Positions 1 through 7,524 of a stretch of DNA of 64,000 bases are shown one piece after another. Source of the stretch: Pseudomonas sp. PDM15 (GTDB lineage: Bacteria > Pseudomonadota > Gammaproteobacteria > Pseudomonadales > Pseudomonadaceae); contig NZ_JACVAA010000001.1 of the NCBI RefSeq assembly GCF_014851565.1, positions 766,015 through 830,014 of the forward strand. Reading direction: 5' to 3'. The stretch's first letter is position 1, and each line of letters opens with the position of its first letter. The notes beneath the pieces are model-generated. The model did no database searches, was not told where the DNA came from, and saw nothing but the letters and a program-made list of their open reading frames with translations. Both the position numbers and the translations under genes were made by a program.

Positions 1-60
1 TATCAGGTGACGGCAGCGGCAGAGGCTGGCAGCGAGCGCGCCGACCCCATGCCCCGCTGA
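1..60 (+). CDS. Possible C-terminal end of an upstream gene (partial)
   Basis: The first 60 bases read as an open frame of 19 codons from the window edge to a TGA at 58-60, ending in the residues ERADPMPR. A gene starts 85 bases further on the same strand, so this could be the 3' end of a preceding gene. Nineteen residues are too few to identify a family. A chance open frame in GC-rich DNA is equally possible. Confidence 0.35.
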   Translation, partial: YQVTAAAEAGSERADPMPR

Positions 61-145
61 GCCTGCGGGCCGCGGATTTTTCTCCATTTACGCCGTGGTG
101 GCCCTGGGCTAGTCTTCGCTCAGCTCGGTTGTCTATGAGGTCAAT

Positions 146-964
146 ATGTATCGGCGTCGACAGGGATTGCCTGGCGCTTTGCTGGTATTGGCAGCGCTGT
201 TCAGCACAGGCGTCGGTGCGGCGGACGAGGTACTGATCGCCGCAGTACATTTTCCACCCTACGTGATCAAACCCGAGTCGAATCCGCATAACGGTCTGCT
301 CGGTGAGTTGGTCGACGCCCTCAACAAGGTGCAGAGCGAGCATCGCTACGCCTTGCGTGCCACCTCGCTCAATCGCCGCTTCGACGACTTCCGTCAGGCG
401 CGTGTCCATGTCGCCATCTTCGAGAATCCCGACTGGAACTGGCAGGGCATCTCCGGCATCCGCATCGACCTGGGTCTGGAAGACGCCGAGGTGCTGGTGG
501 CGCGCGCCGAGCCGGGTCGCGACCAGCGCTACTTCGACAAGCTGATGGGCAAGCGCATGGCCCTGTTCAACGGCTATCACTACGGCTTCGCCGGCTTCAA
601 CAACGACCCCCAGTGGCTGGAGCAGAATTTCAACGCGGTGCTCACCTATTCCCACGAGAGCAACCTCAAGCTGGTACTGCGCGGGCGTGCCGACGTGGCG
701 CCGATCACTCGTTCCTGGCTCGGTGCACGCATGCGCGAGCAGCCGCAGCTGCGACAGCAGTTGCTGATTTCGGACTGGGAAGACCAGCGCTATCGCCATT
801 ACGCGATCCTCAGCCCGCAGGCACCGATCGGCGCCGAGGACTTCCGCGCAAGCATGCAGTTGCTGCGCGACAACGGCCAGCTGCAGCGCATCTTCGCGCC
901 CTACGGAATAGACGTCAGGCCGAACGTAGCGGGTAGCTCAGCAACAGCACATGCGACAGATTGA
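146..964 (+). CDS. Periplasmic substrate-binding protein, family 3-like
   Basis: This 272-residue protein begins with a typical signal peptide (basic start, hydrophobic LLVLAALFS, cleavage near GAADE). It continues as a compact solute-binding domain of the polar-amino-acid (SBP_bac_3) type, recognisable from the start EVLIAAVHFPPYV and the end RDNGQLQRIFAPYGI. No permease or ATPase genes follow, so it is an orphan binding protein that could act as a periplasmic sensor or with a distant transporter. The ATG follows a GAGG sequence (137-140). Its last 50 bases overlap the convergent membrane-protein gene, and the C-terminus (after about residue 258) is low-complexity. The family call is sound; the ligand is unknown. 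Confidence 0.8.
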   Translation: MYRRRQGLPGALLVLAALFSTGVGAADEVLIAAVHFPPYVIKPESNPHNGLLGELVDALNKVQSEHRYALRATSLNRRFDDFRQARVHVAIFENPDWNWQGISGIRIDLGLEDAEVLVARAEPGRDQRYFDKLMGKRMALFNGYHYGFAGFNNDPQWLEQNFNAVLTYSHESNLKLVLRGRADVAPITRSWLGARMREQPQLRQQLLISDWEDQRYRHYAILSPQAPIGAEDFRASMQLLRDNGQLQRIFAPYGIDVRPNVAGSSATAHATD

Positions 965-1676
965 TCGCGGCATGCAACGCCACGGCCGGCCATAGCCGGC
1001 CGCTGTAGTGGAAGACCAGGCCGTAGCCGAGACCTGCCAGCAGTGCCACCAGGGCGAACAGCGCACTGAACGGCAGATGCGCTGCGCCAAACAGCAGGGC
1101 GGTGCCGATCAGCCCACCGAAGGTGCCCAGACGTGCCACCAGCGCCTGCTGCAGCAAGGCGCGGAACAGTAGCTCCTCGGCCAGCACCGCTACTCCCAGA
1201 TTGACCACCAGCCACAGCCAGAGCTGCTGCGGCCATTTCGGCTGCCAGCCGACCAGCCCTAGCGCCAGTGCAGCCAGCGGAACCGCGAGCAGGGTGATCA
1301 GCCCGGCCAACACCGCTAACCTGGGGTTCACAGCCGGTCGCTGCGGCCGGCCCAGCCACCAGGCCAGCAATGTTAAACCCAGCAGCAGCTTGTCCCAGGA
1401 CAGGCGCAGGGCATAGGGCGGGGCATCGTCGCTGAGTTGGCGCGGCGGCCACAGTGGTGTCGGCTGAAAGCCCGGCAGCAGGTGCGCGGCCAGAGCGATG
1501 CCGCCGAGCAACACGCCGCTCCACCACAGCCAGCGTGGCAGCTGCTGTTCGCCGAACAACGTCCAAACGATGAATACAGCGCTCAGCGCCAGGCCCAGCG
1601 GCTCGATAAAGCCCAAGGCCAGGCCCATGCCGAGTGCGAGCATGGGCAAGAGCAAACGCAGGTGCAGCGGCGGCAT
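915..1676 (-). CDS. CPBP family intramembrane metalloprotease-like protein
   Basis: This 253-residue, strongly hydrophobic protein has about seven or eight membrane segments. It carries the three CPBP (Abi/Rce1-like) motifs in order: EELLFR (EExxxR), a histidine in GAAHLP, and HAAIN (HxxxN) near the C-terminus. In this family these residues coordinate a zinc ion and a catalytic water within the membrane. Bacterial members are linked to prenyl-protein-like processing or bacteriocin self-immunity, but most have no assigned substrate. The gene is followed by a DUF2897 gene upstream on the same strand and overlaps the convergent binding-protein gene by 50 bases. All motif residues are intact, so activity is plausible. 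Confidence 0.85.
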   Translation of the reverse strand: MPPLHLRLLLPMLALGMGLALGFIEPLGLALSAVFIVWTLFGEQQLPRWLWWSGVLLGGIALAAHLLPGFQPTPLWPPRQLSDDAPPYALRLSWDKLLLGLTLLAWWLGRPQRPAVNPRLAVLAGLITLLAVPLAALALGLVGWQPKWPQQLWLWLVVNLGVAVLAEELLFRALLQQALVARLGTFGGLIGTALLFGAAHLPFSALFALVALLAGLGYGLVFHYSGRLWPAVALHAAINLSHVLLLSYPLRSA

Positions 1677-1697
1677 GCAACGTCCTTGTCGGCAGGA

Positions 1698-1865
1698 TCA
1701 GCGGTCCTGGGCGTCCTTGGCATCCATTTCCGCGTTGCGTTCGTGAATGCGCTTGAGCTGTTCCTCGGTCAGCGGCAGCTTGCGCGCGCTGTCGCGCAAC
1801 AGCAGCAGGCTGCCAAGAATGGAGCCGAGGGCCAGGATGATGATCAGCCAGGCGTACCAGGGCAT
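1698..1865 (-). CDS. DUF2897 family small membrane protein
   Basis: This is a 55-residue protein with one N-terminal membrane helix (WYAWLIIILALGSILGSLLL) and a charged cytoplasmic tail ending EMDAKDAQDR. The start MPWYAW was chosen because a strong GAGGAGAA lies just before it; a longer frame reaching 1922 lacks such a site. It matches my memory of the DUF2897 proteins common in Pseudomonas, which have no known function. It lies 21 bases upstream of the CPBP gene in the same direction, so the two are probably co-transcribed. Confidence 0.75.
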   Translation of the reverse strand: MPWYAWLIIILALGSILGSLLLLRDSARKLPLTEEQLKRIHERNAEMDAKDAQDR

Positions 1866-2112
1866 GAGCTTCTCCTCGAGGGTGGAGGCACCACCATAGC
1901 GCCGGCTGTCACACGGCGGCAACCTGGCGCGGCTTGAATGTGGCTCGCATACCGCTGCGCTTGCGGCCCGAAAAGGTGCGTGGCAGAGCCGCCGCTGCGC
2001 CTTGGCGGTTCAGCTCGATCGGTTATGGCGATAGACGAATTCGAACTTTGGCGCGCGAGAGCGACGGGCCTAAGCTCGCCTGGCCTGACTCATTCATGAA
2101 GAGGTAACCAAC

Positions 2113-2310
2113 ATGGAAATCATCGTGACCGAGGCCGCCGCCAATCGCGGCTGGATCGTCAAGCTGGGGGCGTGCGATGTGCCTTTCCGTTCCCGGGCGG
2201 ATGCCGGGCTGTTCGTCGAACGCCTGCAGGAGCGCCTGCACGCGCCGCATGATCTGCCGCTCGCGCAGAGTCATACGCCTGTCACACAAGAGGCGCAGCA
2301 TCACTCCTAA
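2113..2310 (+). CDS. Small conserved-looking hypothetical protein
   Basis: This 65-residue soluble protein starts MEIIVTEAAANRGWIV. Its first 45 residues look folded (alternating beta strands, then a helix AGLFVERLQERL), and the tail is polar. The ATG is preceded by GAAGAGGT at good spacing, and the gene ends just before a clear intrinsic terminator, which supports it as a real single-gene transcript. I do not recognise the family. A weaker overlapping frame on the opposite strand has no ribosome site. Confidence 0.6.
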   Translation: MEIIVTEAAANRGWIVKLGACDVPFRSRADAGLFVERLQERLHAPHDLPLAQSHTPVTQEAQHHS

Positions 2311-2340
2311 CTTAGGTGCTGCTTCTGACTACCTCTCCCC

Positions 2341-2364
2341 GCCGCGATCTCGCGGCTTCTTTTT
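2341..2364 (+). terminator. Intrinsic terminator
   Basis: The arms GCCGCGA and TCGCGGC pair perfectly across a two-base TC loop and are followed by TTCTTTTT. It ends the transcript of the small gene at 2113-2310. Confidence 0.75.
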
Positions 2365-2388
2365 GCCTGCGATTTGCCTTATGGAGTT

Positions 2389-2408
2389 TCTAGAGCAGTT
2401 GCTCTAGA
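2389..2408. repeat. 20-bp inverted repeat in a promoter region, candidate operator
   Basis: TCTAGAGCA and TGCTCTAGA are exact reverse complements separated by GT. The site lies 30 bases upstream of the start codon of the alpha/beta hydrolase gene and just after the preceding terminator. That position and symmetry suggest a dimeric repressor site or a 5'-UTR hairpin near the ribosome site. No family of regulator can be named from it. Confidence 0.6.
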
Positions 2409-2437
2409 TTCGCCGCAACACACGCAGGAGAAACACC

Positions 2438-3301
2438 ATGGTCGATGCCGTGCAGTTCGCCGATGGTAAGTTCCATTGCCCGGTCACCCTCTACTCCGCC
2501 GATCCCGCGGCCGCGCACACCCTGGTGGTGCTGCCGGCGCTGGGCGTTACCGCGCGCAAGTACGAAGGCCTGGCTCAGCGCCTGGTGGCGGCCGGATACA
2601 ACGTGCTGGTGGCCGACTGGCCGGGGCAGGGCGAGAGCCAGCCGCGGCCCAATCGGCGTTTCGACTACGGCTACCGGCAACTGGTGGAGGAGTTCCTGCC
2701 CAAGCTGATCGTCCTGGCCCAGCGCCATTTCCCCCAGGCCGCGCCGGTGTTGCTCGGGCATAGCCTGGGCGGACACATCGCCACGCTCTACGCTGCGGCC
2801 CATCCGGACAGCCCGGTACCGGTGGTGGGCGTGGCCTGCGGCAATATCCACTACCGCCACTGGAGCGGCCTGGGCAAGCTGCTCACGCCCAGCGTGGCGC
2901 TGCTGTTCGGCCTGATCGTCAATGTGCTCGGCTATCTACCGGGGCGGCGCCTGGGTTTCGGTGGCCATGAGGCGCGTTCGTTGATGCAGGACTGGGGTTG
3001 GGTGGCCTTCAGCGGCCACTACCGCCATCTGGGCCTGCCGCTGGCGCCGGCGCCGCGTAGCCGGGTGGCCTCGCTGTATATCCAGATGGAGGGCGACCAG
3101 TTCGCTCCGCCGGCCTCCACCCTGGGCCTGGCCGAGCTGATCCAGGCGCAGCCGCATATCGAGCAGCTGGCATCGCCGCGCCCGCCACAAGAAAATCCGC
3201 ACAGCGCCTGGCTGAAGGCACCGCAGAGCGTGGTCGACTGCGTCGACGGCTGGCTGCGGCGCTTGCAAGGCGTCAGTGCGGGATCAGCAGAAGCAGGGTG
3301 A
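2438..3301 (+). CDS. Alpha/beta hydrolase, lysophospholipase-like
   Basis: This 287-residue cytosolic protein has the alpha/beta hydrolase fold of the serine aminopeptidase S33/Hydrolase_4 group. The nucleophile elbow is GHSLGG (serine near residue 110), the oxyanion region is LVVLPALGV, and WPGQGES precedes it. A hydrophobic stretch around VALLFGLIVNVLGYLPG may form a lid or membrane contact. A late acidic residue (MEGDQFAPP) is a good candidate for the catalytic Asp; the histidine is probably in the PHSAW segment. AGGAG lies 7 bases before the ATG. The substrate is unknown. The 3' end overlaps the convergent MAPEG gene by 29 bases. Confidence 0.85.
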   Translation: MVDAVQFADGKFHCPVTLYSADPAAAHTLVVLPALGVTARKYEGLAQRLVAAGYNVLVADWPGQGESQPRPNRRFDYGYRQLVEEFLPKLIVLAQRHFPQAAPVLLGHSLGGHIATLYAAAHPDSPVPVVGVACGNIHYRHWSGLGKLLTPSVALLFGLIVNVLGYLPGRRLGFGGHEARSLMQDWGWVAFSGHYRHLGLPLAPAPRSRVASLYIQMEGDQFAPPASTLGLAELIQAQPHIEQLASPRPPQENPHSAWLKAPQSVVDCVDGWLRRLQGVSAGSAEAG

Positions 3302-3647
3302 CCGCCAGCAACACCAGCATGGTCAGCGCGTGGCTGGCCTGGCGCAGCAGCAGGATGCGGGCGAACAGGCCGGTGCAGTAGAGCAGGCGCAGCATGATGA
3401 AGGCGAAGCCGAGGGCGGCGGTCAACGGCCCACCGATCTGGCCGGTCGCCTCGCTGAGATACAGCAGGACGATGAACAGCACCGACTGCTCCAGGCTGTT
3501 GCCGTGGGCGCGCACGGCCTTGATCAGGTCGGGCTTGCCGCCATCGCCGAAGGCCACCTGATGGCGCATACGCAGGCGCGAGATGTTGAGTGACAGGCCG
3601 ATCAGCAGCAGTGCCAGGATGGCGGCGATGTACACGCTGTAGAGCAT
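3273..3647 (-). CDS. MAPEG family membrane protein
   Basis: This 124-residue protein has four predicted membrane helices and the family motif RAHGNSLEQ, with a conserved Arg, His, Asn and Glu at the cytoplasmic face. The family includes microsomal glutathione transferase and leukotriene synthases; bacterial members of this length usually have no defined substrate. The ATG follows GGGGAAT at workable spacing. It stands alone on its strand and overlaps the hydrolase gene tail to tail. The family is clear; enzymatic function is not. Confidence 0.85.
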   Translation of the reverse strand: MLYSVYIAAILALLLIGLSLNISRLRMRHQVAFGDGGKPDLIKAVRAHGNSLEQSVLFIVLLYLSEATGQIGGPLTAALGFAFIMLRLLYCTGLFARILLLRQASHALTMLVLLAVTLLLLIPH

Positions 3648-3718
3648 GGTGATTCCCCTTGTTGTCGTTGTTCCCCAGCCTAGGCCCTGCCGCGTTCCCG
3701 GAGAAGGGGTAGAAACGA

Positions 3719-3742
3719 CAAAGCCCGGCGCGGGGCCGGGCT
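3719..3742 (-). terminator. Probable terminator of the nitrate transporter operon
   Basis: Arms AGCCCGGC and GCCGGGCT pair across a five-base loop. On the minus strand they are followed by TTTGTCG. It lies 17 bases beyond the stop codon of the ATPase gene. The U-tract is short, so termination may be partial. Confidence 0.6.
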
Positions 3743-3758
3743 CGCCGGGTTGCCGGGC

Positions 3759-4550
3759 TCAGGCGGCGGGACGTTGCTGGCGCTGGTAGAGGAATTCCAG
3801 CACTGCCGTGCGGTACTCGTGGTAGCGGCTGTCATTGGCCAGGGCCAGGCGGTCGCGCGGGCGCTCCAGCTCGACCTGGACGATATCGCCGATGGTTGCC
3901 GCCGGGCCGTTGGTCATCATCACGATGCGGTCCGACAGCAGCACCGCCTCGTCCACGTCGTGGGTCACCATCACCACGGTGCTGTGGGTCTCGCCGACGA
4001 TGCGCAGCAGCTCGTCCTGCAGGTGGGCGCGGGTCAGCGCGTCCAACGCGCCGAACGGCTCGTCCATCAGCAGCACCTTGGGCTCCATGGCCAGCGCGCG
4101 GGCGATGCCGACGCGCTGTTTCATGCCACCGGAGATCTCGTTGGGGTGCTTGTGCGTGGCATGGTCGAGGCCGACCATGTGCAGCGCGGCGGCCGTGCGT
4201 TCCTTGAGCTGGGCCTTGGTCTCCTTGGTGCCGAACACCCGCTCCACCGCCAGGTGGACGTTGCCGAAGCAGGTCATCCAGGGCAGCAGACTGTGGTTCT
4301 GGAACACCACGGCGCGTTCCGGGCCGGGGCCGTCGATCTCGCGACCGTTGCAGATCAAACCGCCCTCGCTGGCCTCCAGCAGGCCGGCGATCAGGTTGAG
4401 CACGGTGGATTTGCCGCAGCCGGAGTGGCCGATCAGCGAGACGAACTCGCCCTTGGCGATGCTCAGGTTGACGTCGGCCAGGGCCTGGAAGCGGCCTTTC
4501 TTGGTATCGAAGTGTTTGCTGACGCCGGTCAGCTCGACGAACTTGTCCAT
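3759..4550 (-). CDS. nrtD: Nitrate ABC transporter ATP-binding protein
   Basis: This 263-residue ATPase energises the NrtAB nitrate/nitrite importer from the cytoplasmic side. It shows a Walker A (GHSGCGKST), Q-loop (VFQNHSLLPW), signature (SGGMKQR), Walker B (LLMDEPFGALD) and H-loop (MVTHDVDEA). The length fits the single-domain NrtD/SsuB/TauB class, without the regulatory domain of cyanobacterial NrtC. It starts 10 bases after the permease gene and is the last gene of the operon. The general fold could also serve sulfonate import, but the neighbouring binding protein and the NasST-type leader point to nitrate. Confidence 0.92.
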   Translation of the reverse strand: MDKFVELTGVSKHFDTKKGRFQALADVNLSIAKGEFVSLIGHSGCGKSTVLNLIAGLLEASEGGLICNGREIDGPGPERAVVFQNHSLLPWMTCFGNVHLAVERVFGTKETKAQLKERTAAALHMVGLDHATHKHPNEISGGMKQRVGIARALAMEPKVLLMDEPFGALDALTRAHLQDELLRIVGETHSTVVMVTHDVDEAVLLSDRIVMMTNGPAATIGDIVQVELERPRDRLALANDSRYHEYRTAVLEFLYQRQQRPAA

Positions 4551-4560
4551 GGCGGTCTCC

Positions 4561-5418
4561 TTAGCTCGCGTAGTCGAAGCGCTTGGCCAGCAGGAGCAGG
4601 GCCTGCTCCAGGGCCAGGCCGACCAGGCCGACGATGATGATGGCGATGAGGATGTGTTCGACGTTGAGGTTGTTCCACTCGTCCCACACCCAGAAGCCCA
4701 GACCGGTGCCGCCGGTGAGCATCTCCGCGGCGACTATCACCAGCCAGGCCACGCCGATGGCCAGGCGGATGCCGGTCATCAGATGCGGCAGCACGGCGGG
4801 GAAGAGGATGCGCGTGAGTACCTTGAACTCCGAGAGCTTGAGCACGCGGGCCACGTTCAAATAGTCCTGCGGCACGCTGGCCACACCGGCGGCGGTGTTG
4901 AGGATGATCGGCCAGATCGAGCTGATGAAGATCACCCAAATCGAGGCCGGACCGGCGGCCTCGAATACCAGCAGGCCGATCGGCAGCCAGGCCAGCGGCG
5001 ATACCGGGCGCAGCAGGCTGATGATCGGCGAGAGCATGTTGGCCAGGAAGGCGAAGCGGCCGATGGCAAAGCCCAGCGGAATGCCGATCAGCGCCGCCAG
5101 GCCGAAGCCCAGGCCGACCCGACCGAGTGAGTGCAGGATGTTCCAGCCGATGCCCATGTCGTTGGGGCCGTTGTCGTAGAACGGATCGGCGAACAATTCG
5201 ACGGCCGAGTGCCAGGTCGATAGCGGCCCCGGCAGGCCTTCGCTGCGCGCCGCGATCAGCGCCCAGACGCCAATGAACAGGGCGATGCCGAGCAGCGGCG
5301 GGATGCTCGCCTTGAGCAGGTTGTTGAGGATCTCCACGCCCGGCGATGCCGGGCGCGGAGCCACGCTGGGCGCGGCGGTGCTCGCCACCGGGAGTGGCGT
5401 TTTCAATGGGGCGTTCAT
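4561..5418 (-). CDS. nrtB: Nitrate ABC transporter permease
   Basis: This 285-residue inner-membrane protein has about six membrane helices and the BPD_transp_1 coupling region around LKLSEFKVLTRILFPAVLP (an EAA-like loop). The family is NrtB/TauC. The start at 5418 was preferred because GGAGG sits five bases before that ATG; a GTG two codons earlier overlaps the ribosome site itself. The N-terminal 30 residues are rich in Ala and Pro and cytoplasmic. It lies 14 bases after nrtA and 10 bases before the ATPase gene, so the three form one translationally close operon. Confidence 0.92.
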   Translation of the reverse strand: MNAPLKTPLPVASTAAPSVAPRPASPGVEILNNLLKASIPPLLGIALFIGVWALIAARSEGLPGPLSTWHSAVELFADPFYDNGPNDMGIGWNILHSLGRVGLGFGLAALIGIPLGFAIGRFAFLANMLSPIISLLRPVSPLAWLPIGLLVFEAAGPASIWVIFISSIWPIILNTAAGVASVPQDYLNVARVLKLSEFKVLTRILFPAVLPHLMTGIRLAIGVAWLVIVAAEMLTGGTGLGFWVWDEWNNLNVEHILIAIIIVGLVGLALEQALLLLAKRFDYAS

Positions 5419-5432
5419 GCTCACCTCCGAAC

Positions 5433-6716
5433 TCAGGCTTTGATCGCGAAGGACGCGGCGTAGGCGGCCGGGTTGCTGCCGTCCCAGACCTTGCCGTCGA
5501 TCAGCGTGCTACTGCGCAGCGGGCTGCTCGGCACGGCGATGCCCAAGGCCCCGGCGGCCTCGGCGTAGAGCTTGGTCTGGTTGACCTGGGCGGCCAGGCC
5601 GGCGTAGTCCGGGTCATCCTTGATCAGGCCCCAGCGTTTGAACTGGGTGAGGAACCACATGGCGTCGGAGTGATACGGGAAGTTCACGCTGCCGTTCTTG
5701 CAGAAGGCCATGGCGTGCTGGTCTTCCCAGCTGTTGCCGAGGCCGTCCTCGTAGTGGCCGAGGAAGCGCTGCTCGATGACTTCGGCCGGCGCGTTGACGT
5801 AGGCCTTGCCGGAAATCAGCTTGGCGGTGGCCTTCTTGTTCTCGGCGCTGGCTTCGATGAAGCGGCTGGCGTCGAGGATGGCCATCACCAGGGCGCGGGC
5901 AGTGTTGGGGTTCTGCTCGACGAACTCGCGGGAGCAGCCCAGCACCTTCTCCGGATGGTCGGCCCAGATCTGCTGGGTGGTGGTGGCGGTGAAGCCGATC
6001 TTGTCGAAGATCGCCCGCGCGCCCCAGGGCTCGCCGACGCAGAAGCCGTCCATGTTGCCGACGCGCATGTTGGCGACCATCTGCGGTGGCGGCACGGTAA
6101 TGGTCTTGACGTCGGTGAAGGGATTGATGCCGTGGCTGGCCAGCCAGTAGTACAGCCACATGGCGTGGGTGCCGGTGGGGAAAGTCTGGGCGAAGGTCAG
6201 CGGGTTGCCGCCCTTCTTGATATGCGCGGCCAGTTGCGCGCCGGTGGTGACGCCGGCTTCCTTGAGCTGCTTGGAGAGGGTGATGGCCTGGCCGTTCTGG
6301 TTCAGGCCCATGAGCACCGCCATGTCCTTCTGCGGGCCGGCGACGCCGAGCTGGGAGCTGTACATCATGCCGTAAAGCACGTGGGAGGCATCCAGCTCGC
6401 CGGTGTTGAGCTTGTCGCGCACGCCGGCCCAGGAGGCTTCCTTGCTCGGGGTGATGGTTAGGCCGTACTTGGCGGCGAAGCCCTGGGTGGCGGCGACCAC
6501 CACCGAAGCGCAGTCGGTCAGCGGGATAAAGCCGATCTTCAGCGCGGCCTTTTCTGGTGCATCGGAGCCGGCGGCATAGGCCGCACTGCGCAGGAAGCCG
6601 GGCGCGGACAGGCCGAGGGCGGCGATACCGCCGACGGTGCCGGCGACGGCGATGGACTGCTTGAGGAAGTTGCGGCGGCTGGTATCGACCGGCTTGTTCG
6701 AATCACGATCACTCAT
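5433..6716 (-). CDS. nrtA: Nitrate-binding protein, Tat-exported
   Basis: This 427-residue protein is the periplasmic nitrate receptor of the ABC importer, in the NrtA/CmpA family. The N-terminus carries a twin-arginine signal (SRRNFLKQ, followed by AGTVGGIAALGLS and a site near AYAAG), so it is exported folded. The mature part begins LKIGFIPLTDCASVVVAA, typical of the family. It is about half-identical by eye to the cytoplasmic sensor NasS encoded at 11508-12722, including FAQTFPTGTHAMWLYYWLA. It is first in the operon, and its mRNA begins with a leader carrying ANTAR hairpins and a terminator. Confidence 0.93.
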   Translation of the reverse strand: MSDRDSNKPVDTSRRNFLKQSIAVAGTVGGIAALGLSAPGFLRSAAYAAGSDAPEKAALKIGFIPLTDCASVVVAATQGFAAKYGLTITPSKEASWAGVRDKLNTGELDASHVLYGMMYSSQLGVAGPQKDMAVLMGLNQNGQAITLSKQLKEAGVTTGAQLAAHIKKGGNPLTFAQTFPTGTHAMWLYYWLASHGINPFTDVKTITVPPPQMVANMRVGNMDGFCVGEPWGARAIFDKIGFTATTTQQIWADHPEKVLGCSREFVEQNPNTARALVMAILDASRFIEASAENKKATAKLISGKAYVNAPAEVIEQRFLGHYEDGLGNSWEDQHAMAFCKNGSVNFPYHSDAMWFLTQFKRWGLIKDDPDYAGLAAQVNQTKLYAEAAGALGIAVPSSPLRSSTLIDGKVWDGSNPAAYAASFAIKA

Positions 6717-6735
6717 GGGGTAATTCCTTGCATGG

Positions 6736-6797
6736 GCAAATAAAAACGGCGGCCGCCAGAGCTCCCGATGGGGGAGGGAACCCTGACGGACGCCGTT
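6736..6797 (-). terminator. Leader terminator controlled by NasT, upstream of nrtA
   Basis: On the minus strand AACGGCG pairs with CGCCGTT. Further stem pairs are CCGTCAG/CTGGCGG and GGTTCCC/GGGAGCT (with G-U wobbles) around a TCCCCCATC loop. TTTTTATTT follows immediately. The 5' arm of this stem is the loop and 3' arm of the second ANTAR hairpin at 6786-6803, so the two structures exclude each other. This is the architecture known for NasT antitermination of nas leaders in Azotobacter and Pseudomonas: bound NasT holds the upstream hairpin and lets transcription continue into nrtA. Confidence 0.85.
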
Positions 6798-6828
6798 GTC
6801 CGTGATCCGCGGCTCACCGCCGTTGGTG
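6786..6828 (-). promoter_or_regulatory. Dual ANTAR-target hairpins in the nrtA leader RNA
   Basis: Read on the minus strand there are two short hairpins. P1 (6828-6815) has stem CACC/GGTG and hexaloop AACGGC; P2 (6803-6786) has stem ACGGAC/GTCCGT and the same hexaloop AACGGC. Both loops have A at position 1 and G at position 4, the signature recognised by ANTAR proteins, and they are 11 bases apart. NasT, encoded 4 kb away, is the obvious ligand. Confidence 0.87.
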
Positions 6829-6855
6829 TGCTGCGCTGGAATCTACGGGGACTTT

Positions 6856-6871
6856 TGCAAGGGGCTTGCCA
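6856..6871 (-). promoter_or_regulatory. Candidate sigma-54 promoter for nrtABD
   Basis: On the minus strand the sequence is TGGCAAGCCCCTTGCA, which keeps the GG-N10-GC spacing and nearly the full -24/-12 consensus (TGGCACG-N4-TTGCA). The predicted start, about 12 bases beyond, would give a leader of about 130 nt that begins just before hairpin P1. This fits NtrC/RpoN control by nitrogen limitation. No clear pair of NtrC sites was identified in 6880-7078. Confidence 0.75.
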
Positions 6872-7021
6872 GGTTTTCCCGAATTCGCTCACGCGAGCAT
6901 CACGGAAAGCGAATCAGGGGTTTTGAGCAAGGAGAGAGTGTTTTCGAATCAGTAACTTAGCCGAAGCAGAGAAACATGATGGAGAGCGCCGGCCAATGAT
7001 CGCGTAGGGGTGGAACTGCAC

Positions 7022-7044
7022 CGTGCGGGGGCCGTACCCGCACG
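7022..7044. repeat. Inverted repeat downstream of the 7079-7390 gene
   Basis: CGTGCGGG and CCCGCACG pair perfectly across seven bases. It lies 35 bases beyond the stop codon of the minus-strand gene at 7079-7390 and could be its terminator, although no T-run follows. Apart from this element and the nitrate leader, I see nothing else in 6872-7078. Confidence 0.45.
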
Positions 7045-7078
7045 ATCATGAGCGCTTTTGGTTCGGTGAGGCGTTGTT

Positions 7079-7390
7079 TCAGACGCGCTGACGCTGAGCC
7101 TCCTCGACGTATTCCTTGAGCCAGCGCAGCACCTCCACCGCCTCCCAGCGGCCGGGATCGAACAGGGCATAAGCCTGGCCCTGGTAGCCCACCACATCCA
7201 CCTGGCGGTGATACCCGGCGCGCTGCAGCAGGGCCTCGATCTCGGCGAAGCAGGTGTTGAAGTGCACGCGCTTGAACGGGGTCTTGCTGCCGGTGACCAG
7301 GCCCTCCAGGCGCAGCTCGTCCACAGTGGTGCGGATGCTCTCCAGAGACATCTGGTTCACTTTGTTCTTCAGCTGCAGTACATCCAGCAT
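7079..7390 (-). CDS. Hypothetical protein, possible SOS-regulated gene
   Basis: This 103-residue soluble protein has no membrane segment, signal peptide or cysteine cluster. The start MLDVLQLKNKV is set by AAGGAG eight bases before the ATG. The N-terminal half (LESIRTTVDELRLEGLVTG) could form a small helical domain, and KTPFKRVHF resembles the strand of a winged helix, but I do not recognise a family. The intergenic region upstream contains two LexA-like boxes, which suggests induction by DNA damage. It is transcribed divergently from the lipoprotein gene at 7525. Confidence 0.7.
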   Translation of the reverse strand: MLDVLQLKNKVNQMSLESIRTTVDELRLEGLVTGSKTPFKRVHFNTCFAEIEALLQRAGYHRQVDVVGYQGQAYALFDPGRWEAVEVLRWLKEYVEEAQRQRV

Positions 7391-7436
7391 GGTCGATCTC
7401 CTTGGGTTGCGAGGCCGCAAAAGAGTAAACGAAAAA

Positions 7437-7472
7437 TACTGTACAAATAAACACTACTGGATAATAGTACAG
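7437..7472. promoter_or_regulatory. lexA box: Two tandem LexA-like (SOS) boxes
   Basis: CTGTACAAATAAACAC (7439-7454) and CTGGATAATAGTACAG (7457-7472) each differ by one base from CTGT-N8-ACAG, and both have an AT-rich centre. The first, with flanks, is TACTGTACAAATAAACACTA, close to the SOS consensus. Their starts are 18 bp apart. They lie 47-82 bases upstream of the minus-strand gene and 53-88 bases upstream of the divergent lipoprotein gene, so LexA could control either. Confidence 0.6.
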
Positions 7473-7524
7473 CTCAAGTGCCGTATGGATCACCGAAACC
7501 GGAGCCGTGACAGGAGCTGCCTAT

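Noticed and set aside
2023..2304. A 93-codon minus-strand frame overlapping the small gene at 2113
   Set aside because: The plus-strand gene has the better ribosome site and a terminator; the minus frame has neither.
5418..5424. GTG at 5424 as the start of nrtB
   Set aside because: It overlaps the GGAGG ribosome site; the ATG at 5418 is correctly spaced from it.
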